From NCBI GenBank assembly GCA_023259575.1, contig JALRHN010000018.1:1-20064 (forward strand): a stretch of DNA of 20,064 nt, in the 5' to 3' direction. Shown here in pieces: positions 15,571-20,064 of this stretch (positions are counted from its first letter, which is position 1; the number at the start of each line of letters is the position of its first letter). This stretch comes from Candidatus Kapaibacterium sp. GTDB lineage: Bacteria; Bacteroidota; Ignavibacteria; Kapaibacteriales; UBA961. The notes under the pieces are model-generated. The model made no database searches. It saw only the letters and a list, made by a program, of their open reading frames with translations, and had not been told where the DNA came from. A program made the position numbers and the translations under genes.

Positions 15571-16932
15571 TTAAGATCCGCTGCCAAGAAGCACTACATT
15601 CTTTTTTGTGCCTTTTACCTTCTTACATGCATTTCTGGTATCTATAACTACTTTGCTATATTTTACTATCATGTCATAATCATAACAAGAGTGATCTGTA
15701 GTTATCACAACTATATCATAATTCTTTAATGTTTCTGCTGTAAGCAACTTTTCAGATTTTAATACTGTATTGTGCACTTGAACAGTTGGTATATATGGAT
15801 CAAAATACTTTACATTTTTGATTCCATCTTGTATCATTAATTCTGCAACTTTTAATGCTGGAGAATGCCTTAAATCATCGACATCTCTTTTAAATGCCAT
15901 TCCAAGTAATAATACTTTTGCTGTAGATAATGTAATCGGTTGGCGTGCTACTTCGCGTTCTATCATACTGCGAACATAAAATGGCATAGATTCATTTACT
16001 TCTGCTGCCAGAGTAATGAAATTTGTCTCAAAATCATATTCTCTTGCCATCCATGAAAGATAATATGGATCAATCAATATGCAATGTCCACCTATACCTG
16101 GCCCTGGGAAAAACGGCATGAAACCAAATGGTTTAGTTCCTGCTGCTTCTACAACTTCCCATATATTTACTCCAATTCTATCGCAAAGCTGGGCTAATTC
16201 ATTCACTAAAGCAATATTAACGCTACGGAAAATATTCTCTAATAGTTTTTCCATTTCGGCTACATTTGGAGATGAAACTGGTATTACTTTACTAACAATT
16301 AATCCATGGGCTGCACATGCCAAAGTGGTACACCATTTTGTGACACCTCCCGCAACAATTGGTGTATTACCTGTATGCCATGTTGTATTTCCTGGATCTA
16401 TTCTTTCTGGAGAAAATGCCAAGAAATACTCTTTACCAAGAATTAATCCCTTTTTTTCTAATATAGGCTGTACATATTTGGTTGTTGTACCCGGAAATGT
16501 AGTACTTTTTAATATTATAAGCTGTCCAAAACGTAAGGAATCAGCTACTGCCTCTGCAGATTGAATGATATATGATATATCTGGATCTTTATTTGGAGTA
16601 AATGGCGTAGGTACACATATATATATAACATCGCATTCTGCCAATCGACTAAAGTCTGTAGTAGGTTGTAAATTTTGTCCTGCTACTACAGAAGCTACCA
16701 AACTGGAATCTATATCCATGATATAATTTCCACCAGATTGAAGTATGTCAATTTTCTTTTTATCTATATCAAAGCCAATTGTAGAAATTCCCAATTTTGC
16801 ATACTCAACAGCTATTGGCAATCCTACATAGCCAAGCCCAATAACTCCAACTGTTATAGTATGATTATTGATAGATTCTAGAAATTGTTCAGTAGAAAAT
16901 TTCTGCGATTGTTTTTTTATATTCTTCGCCAT
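15571..16932 (-). CDS. wbpA: UDP-N-acetylglucosamine 6-dehydrogenase (WbpA-like)
   Basis: A 453-residue NAD-dependent nucleotide-sugar dehydrogenase that oxidises the C6 hydroxyl of UDP-GlcNAc (or a close UDP-sugar) to the uronate. The Rossmann motif is GVIGLGYVGLP (29-39). The central region shows LLENIFRSVNIALVNE and TKPFGFMPFFPGPG, and the catalytic Cys is 284 in GGHC. The overall match, including the TKPFGF segment, is closer to Pseudomonas WbpA than to WecC or Ugd. After the catalytic Cys it reads CILIDPYYL where the family usually has CIPIDPxYL. Start is the ATG at 16932 (MAKNIKKQ); the TTG three codons upstream is unneeded. It lies 36 bp after rfbB and no Shine-Dalgarno is obvious. Confidence 0.92.
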   Translation of the reverse strand: MAKNIKKQSQKFSTEQFLESINNHTITVGVIGLGYVGLPIAVEYAKLGISTIGFDIDKKKIDILQSGGNYIMDIDSSLVASVVAGQNLQPTTDFSRLAECDVIYICVPTPFTPNKDPDISYIIQSAEAVADSLRFGQLIILKSTTFPGTTTKYVQPILEKKGLILGKEYFLAFSPERIDPGNTTWHTGNTPIVAGGVTKWCTTLACAAHGLIVSKVIPVSSPNVAEMEKLLENIFRSVNIALVNELAQLCDRIGVNIWEVVEAAGTKPFGFMPFFPGPGIGGHCILIDPYYLSWMAREYDFETNFITLAAEVNESMPFYVRSMIEREVARQPITLSTAKVLLLGMAFKRDVDDLRHSPALKVAELMIQDGIKNVKYFDPYIPTVQVHNTVLKSEKLLTAETLKNYDIVVITTDHSCYDYDMIVKYSKVVIDTRNACKKVKGTKKNVVLLGSGS

Positions 16933-16968
16933 AATATCCAAAGATGTATGTTCTAAGTGTTAATTTCT

Positions 16969-18003
16969 TTATTGCTGATACTGCTTTTTATAATATTCTA
17001 GATATTCTCCATTTACTATATGGGAACACCATTCCGGATGCGATACATACCATTCTACTGTTTGCTTTAGCCCATCCTTAAATGTAATTGTTGGCTGCCA
17101 ACCTAATTCTCTTAGGGCTTTAGAAGCATCTATTGCATAACGTTGGTCATGTCCTGGACGATCCTTAACATAAGAAATCAATGATTCCGGTTTATTAAGC
17201 AGATTTAGTACCAATTTTACGACATCAATATTTGCATATTCACTATTACCACCAAAATTGTATACTTCACCAGATTTTCCATATTGATATGCCTTCCATA
17301 CCCCTTTGCAATGATCCAAAACATGAATCCAATCTCTTATTTGTAAACCATTTCCATAAACTGGTAATAGTTTGTCTGATTGTGCATGTAAAATCATAAG
17401 TGGTATTAGCTTTTCTGGAAATTGCATTGGTCCATAATTATTAGAACATCGGGTTATAACCGTATGCATTCCATATGTATGATGAAATGCCCTAACAAAA
17501 CAATCTGCCGATGCTTTTGCAGCAGAATATGGAGAATTTGGAGATAATGGTGTGTCTTCTGTAAACTTATCTTCTGGATTACTACTCAATGAGCCATATA
17601 CTTCATCAGTTGAAACTTGTACATATTTTTGTAATCCACAATTTTTTGCTACTGTTAATAAAGATAATGTTCCATTAATATTTGTATCTATAAATGGCTT
17701 TGCATCAGCTATAGATCTATCTACATGTGACTCAGCAGCAAAATTAATTATTCCCTCTATCTGATAGTCTGTACATATCTTGCTTATCAAATCCTTATCT
17801 TCTATTGAGCCATGAACAAAAATATGATTCGGATTATCTTGAATGTCTTCTAAATTTTCAAGATTACCAGCATATGTTAATGCATCCAGATTGATTATTC
17901 TTAGCAAATCAGGATATTCTTTTAGCAGATAATGAATAAAATTACTGCCTATAAATCCTGCTCCGCCAGTAACAAGAATCGTTCTTTTTATTGTTTCAGA
18001 CAT
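16969..18003 (-). CDS. rfbB: dTDP-glucose 4,6-dehydratase
   Basis: A 344-residue short-chain dehydrogenase/reductase enzyme making dTDP-4-keto-6-deoxyglucose, the branch point to rhamnose and other deoxysugars. Motifs are GGAGFIGS (13-20) for NAD, AESHVDRS (90-97), STDEVYG (131-137) with the Asp-Glu pair of dehydratases, and the catalytic YSAAK (159-163). The segment SNNYGPMQFPEKLIP and the later RPGHDQRYAID are typical of RfbB/RmlB. The start is the ATG at 18003. It is the first gene of the polysaccharide operon, with a good promoter about 30 bp upstream. The usual partners rfbA, rfbC and rfbD are not in this window, so the end product is unknown. Confidence 0.95.
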   Translation of the reverse strand: MSETIKRTILVTGGAGFIGSNFIHYLLKEYPDLLRIINLDALTYAGNLENLEDIQDNPNHIFVHGSIEDKDLISKICTDYQIEGIINFAAESHVDRSIADAKPFIDTNINGTLSLLTVAKNCGLQKYVQVSTDEVYGSLSSNPEDKFTEDTPLSPNSPYSAAKASADCFVRAFHHTYGMHTVITRCSNNYGPMQFPEKLIPLMILHAQSDKLLPVYGNGLQIRDWIHVLDHCKGVWKAYQYGKSGEVYNFGGNSEYANIDVVKLVLNLLNKPESLISYVKDRPGHDQRYAIDASKALRELGWQPTITFKDGLKQTVEWYVSHPEWCSHIVNGEYLEYYKKQYQQ

Positions 18004-18032
18004 CTGGTCTTACTATTTTGATTTATAATGGT

Positions 18033-18063
18033 CAAAAATACGCAATGAAGACGCCGTGACAAA
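18033..18063 (-). promoter_or_regulatory. Bacteroidota-type promoter for the polysaccharide operon
   Basis: TTTG (18063-18060) and TATTTTTG (18040-18033) on the minus strand are 19 bases apart, an exact fit to TTTG / TAnnTTTG. It predicts a leader of about 25 bases before rfbB and is the only good promoter match seen upstream of the eight-gene run. Confidence 0.65.
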
Positions 18064-18168
18064 ACAAGTGTCTGTTTTTACACCTAAATTGCATATTATT
18101 AAAATCTGTTAGACGCATTCAAATGGAACTTAGCGTACTGTTTTAAGCGTTTTTTGTTGTTTAATGTA

Positions 18169-18196
18169 TTGTGTTTTCTTCCTTAAATTTTATACT
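18169..18196 (+). promoter_or_regulatory. Weak candidate promoter for crtI
   Basis: TTGTGT (18169-18174) and TATACT (18191-18196) are 16 bases apart, resembling a sigma-70 promoter; an overlapping TAAATTTT is one base off the Bacteroidota -7 element. Either would start transcription within a few bases of the crtI ATG. Low confidence because AT-rich sequence throws up such matches easily. Confidence 0.3.
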
Positions 18197-18204
18197 CTTT
18201 TACC

Positions 18205-19674
18205 ATGAAAGTACTAGTTGTCGGAAGTGGTTTTGGTGGATTAAGTGCTGCTATCAGACTTCAAGCCAATGGATATGATGTAACAATAATTGATAAATTA
18301 GATAAACCTGGTGGAAGAGCCTATACATACAAAAGAGATGGGTTTTCTTTTGATGCTGGACCAACTATCATTACTGCACCTTGGTTAATCCATGAATTGT
18401 TTGAAATTGCCGGAAAAAAAACGTCTGACTATGTGAATATTGTCCCTATTGACCCATTTTATAATGTCCGTTTTGAAGATGGTTCTGTTTTTAATTATAA
18501 TGGTAATAAAGAGCATATACTTAAACAAATCAAAGAATTCAATCCTCCTGATGTAGATGGCTATCATCGATTTATAAAATTTGCTGAAAAGATCTTTAAA
18601 ACTGGTTTTGATTTAATCGATAAGCCTTTTTCTAATTTTTCTTCTATGCTTAAAGTATTGCCAGATCTTATTGCTCTGCAATCTCATAGATCTGTTGCTG
18701 GACTTGTAAATAAATATATCAAAGATGATAGATTAAGACAAGTCTTTAGTTTTCATCCTCTTCTTGTTGGTGGCAATCCTTTTCAAACTACTTCTATTTA
18801 TGCTCTCATTCATATCTTAGAACAACGCTGGGGTGTATGGTTTGCAATGGGAGGAACTGGTGCATTAGTAGATGGTTTAGCAAAGCTATTTACTGATTTA
18901 GGCGGATCTTTTATCTTTAATTCTGAAGTTTCAGAGATATGTATAGACAATAATACTGGCAAAGCCACTGGTGTAAAAACGGTTTCTGGTCACACTCATA
19001 ATGCTGATATAATTATTAGTAATGCTGATATAGCTAATACATATAAGCATCTTATTCCATCAAAGTTCAGAAAGAAGAATACTGATAAGAGAATGGATAA
19101 TATGCAATATTCAATGAGCCTTTTTGTTTTATACTTTGGTACAAATAAAAAGTATGATTCCATTGCTCATCATGAAATTCTTATGGGGCCAAGATATAAG
19201 GATTTAGTAACAGATATATTTAAGAATAAAGTATTATCCGATGATTTTTCTTTGTATTTACATAGGCCCACTGCTACTGACCCCTCTCTAGCACCAGAAA
19301 ATTGTGATTGCTGGTATGTTTTGTCTCCAGTACCACATTTAGGTGGTAATATTGATTGGAATATAGAAGGTCCTAAATACAGAGATAAGATTGTTTCTTA
19401 TTTAGAAGAACACTATATGCCTGACTTGTCAAAACACATTGTAAGCGAGCATTTTGTAACACCTCTACATTTTAGAGATACATTGAATAGTCATCTTGGT
19501 AGTGCTTTTTCAGTTGAACCTATATTAACACAATCTGCATGGTTCCGTCCTCATAATATCAGTGAAGATATCCCTAATCTATATTTTGCAGGTGCTGGAA
19601 CACATCCTGGTGCAGGATTACCTGGAGTTATGAGTTCTGGTAAAATTGTAGCAAATATGATTTTAGAGAAATAG
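18205..19674 (+). CDS. crtI: Phytoene desaturase/carotenoid oxidoreductase, CrtI type
   Basis: A 489-residue FAD-dependent carotenoid desaturase, acting at the membrane to introduce double bonds into phytoene or a related C30/C40 chain. The dinucleotide-binding motif GSGFGGL (7-13) is followed by PGGRAYTYKRDGFSFDAGPT, the family pattern. The substrate region includes FSFHPLLVGGNPF and WGVWFAMGGTGALVDGL, and the C-terminal FAD motif GAGTHPGAGLPGVMSSGK is near 463-480. Length is normal for CrtI. Sequence alone does not separate CrtI from CrtN or CrtD relatives with certainty. It reads away from the polysaccharide operon across a 201-bp gap. No crtB, crtE or other carotenoid gene is next to it in the window; the gene to its right converges on it. 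Confidence 0.9.
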   Translation: MKVLVVGSGFGGLSAAIRLQANGYDVTIIDKLDKPGGRAYTYKRDGFSFDAGPTIITAPWLIHELFEIAGKKTSDYVNIVPIDPFYNVRFEDGSVFNYNGNKEHILKQIKEFNPPDVDGYHRFIKFAEKIFKTGFDLIDKPFSNFSSMLKVLPDLIALQSHRSVAGLVNKYIKDDRLRQVFSFHPLLVGGNPFQTTSIYALIHILEQRWGVWFAMGGTGALVDGLAKLFTDLGGSFIFNSEVSEICIDNNTGKATGVKTVSGHTHNADIIISNADIANTYKHLIPSKFRKKNTDKRMDNMQYSMSLFVLYFGTNKKYDSIAHHEILMGPRYKDLVTDIFKNKVLSDDFSLYLHRPTATDPSLAPENCDCWYVLSPVPHLGGNIDWNIEGPKYRDKIVSYLEEHYMPDLSKHIVSEHFVTPLHFRDTLNSHLGSAFSVEPILTQSAWFRPHNISEDIPNLYFAGAGTHPGAGLPGVMSSGKIVANMILEK

Positions 19675-19718
19675 TACATACCTGTTTATATCGATATACA
19701 TTTCTTAATCCTCAATAA

Positions 19719-19749
19719 AAAAGCCCTTCCGAATATCGGAAGGGCTTTT
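19719..19749. terminator. Bidirectional intrinsic terminator
   Basis: A perfect 14-bp stem (19719-19732 with 19736-19749) around a 3-base loop, with a GC-rich core (GCCCTTCCG / CGGAAGGGC) flanked by A on the left and T on the right. It lies 45 bp after crtI and 22 bp after the stop of the converging gene, so it can end both transcripts. Confidence 0.93.
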
Positions 19750-19770
19750 ATTTTAGCTATATACTAACTA

Positions 19771-20064
19771 TTACTTAGTAACAACAATTGATGTTGATTT
19801 TGTAAATAATTCATTAGCAATACGTACTTGGTAAGTACCACTTGGTAAATTACTTACATCAAAGTTCGCTGTATATCTATCTGCATTGAACATACCAGAA
19901 GTAATATCTGATACTTTTTGTCCTAATGCATTATATAATTCAATTGTCACAAATCCTTGAACAGGAACAATAAAGTTAACTGTTACATCACCATTAGCTG
20001 GGCTAGGATAAACTTCAATTGGATTAGTACCGCTAATAGAGCCTGCAATTTCTTTTGTGAATTG
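19771..20064 (-). CDS. T9SS-exported protein, C-terminal fragment
   Basis: The last 97 codons of a gene whose 5' part lies beyond the right edge. The visible sequence is a type A T9SS sorting domain: IEVYPSPANGDVTVNF (the usual Y-P-N-P motif appears as YPSP), ELYNALGQKVSDI, a strand NADRYTANFDVSNLPSGTYQVRI and the end SIVVTK after a Lys-Ser-Thr stretch. Such domains direct proteins through the type IX secretion system and are cut off at the surface. The passenger domain is not in the window, so its function is unknown. Its stop converges on crtI across the shared terminator. Confidence 0.88.
   Translation of the reverse strand, partial: QFTKEIAGSISGTNPIEVYPSPANGDVTVNFIVPVQGFVTIELYNALGQKVSDITSGMFNADRYTANFDVSNLPSGTYQVRIANELFTKSTSIVVTK

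Noticed and set aside
15561..15587. N-terminal extension of the epimerase from a TTG
   Set aside because: The ATG at 15560 gives the family N-terminus and avoids overlapping the upstream stop.
16079..16564. Plus-strand open frame of 161 codons
   Set aside because: Antisense to the well-supported UDP-sugar dehydrogenase; no signal, domain or ribosome-binding site.
16933..16941. TTG start for the UDP-sugar dehydrogenase
   Set aside because: An ATG three codons later gives a normal start; nothing favours the TTG.
1..20064. CRISPR arrays, tRNA or rRNA genes, insertion sequences, prophage or defence genes
   Set aside because: No direct-repeat array, cloverleaf, transposase or related motif was found on reading the window.

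Overview
The window is AT-rich and looks like bacterial DNA from the Bacteroidota/Chlorobiota (FCB) side of the tree. Two gene products carry type IX secretion C-terminal sorting domains. Three promoters fit the TTTG-N19/20-TAnnTTTG pattern known from Bacteroidota. Most genes lack a strong Shine-Dalgarno sequence. Nothing fixes a genus; an early-branching, low-GC FCB lineage would fit, but that is inference.

Left part (1-3673, minus strand): a str-type ribosomal cluster of unusual layout, read EF-G, S12, S7, EF-G. The complete upstream EF-G closely resembles the mitochondrial EF-G1/spdEFG1 subfamily. The EF-G after S7 (N-terminal 181 residues only) is of a different type. The EF-G1-like gene and rpsL each have their own Bacteroidota-type promoter, and DnaA-box-like sequences sit upstream of or inside those promoters.

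Middle left (3674-7505): a 256-bp intergenic region, a secreted MXAN_6640-type metalloprotease with a T9SS tail preceded by a small exported fibronectin-III-like protein, a PlsC-like acyltransferase, and a divergent small lipoprotein with an NTF2-like look.

Centre to right (7513-18003, minus strand): a surface-polysaccharide operon read from a promoter at 18033-18063. In order it encodes dTDP-glucose 4,6-dehydratase, a WbpA-like UDP-GlcNAc 6-dehydrogenase, UDP-GlcNAc 2-epimerase, a Wza-type SLBB export protein, a Wzi-type outer-membrane barrel, a membrane GT2, a polyprenyl-phosphate sugar-1-phosphate transferase and a DPM1-like GT2. Together these could make nucleotide sugars, start and extend a lipid-linked glycan, and export and anchor the polymer. 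No flippase, polymerase or Wzc kinase is in the window.

Right end (18205-20064): a CrtI-type carotenoid desaturase on the plus strand, a strong hairpin terminator, and the C-terminal end of a convergent T9SS-exported protein. I found no tRNA, rRNA, CRISPR array, insertion sequence or transposase.
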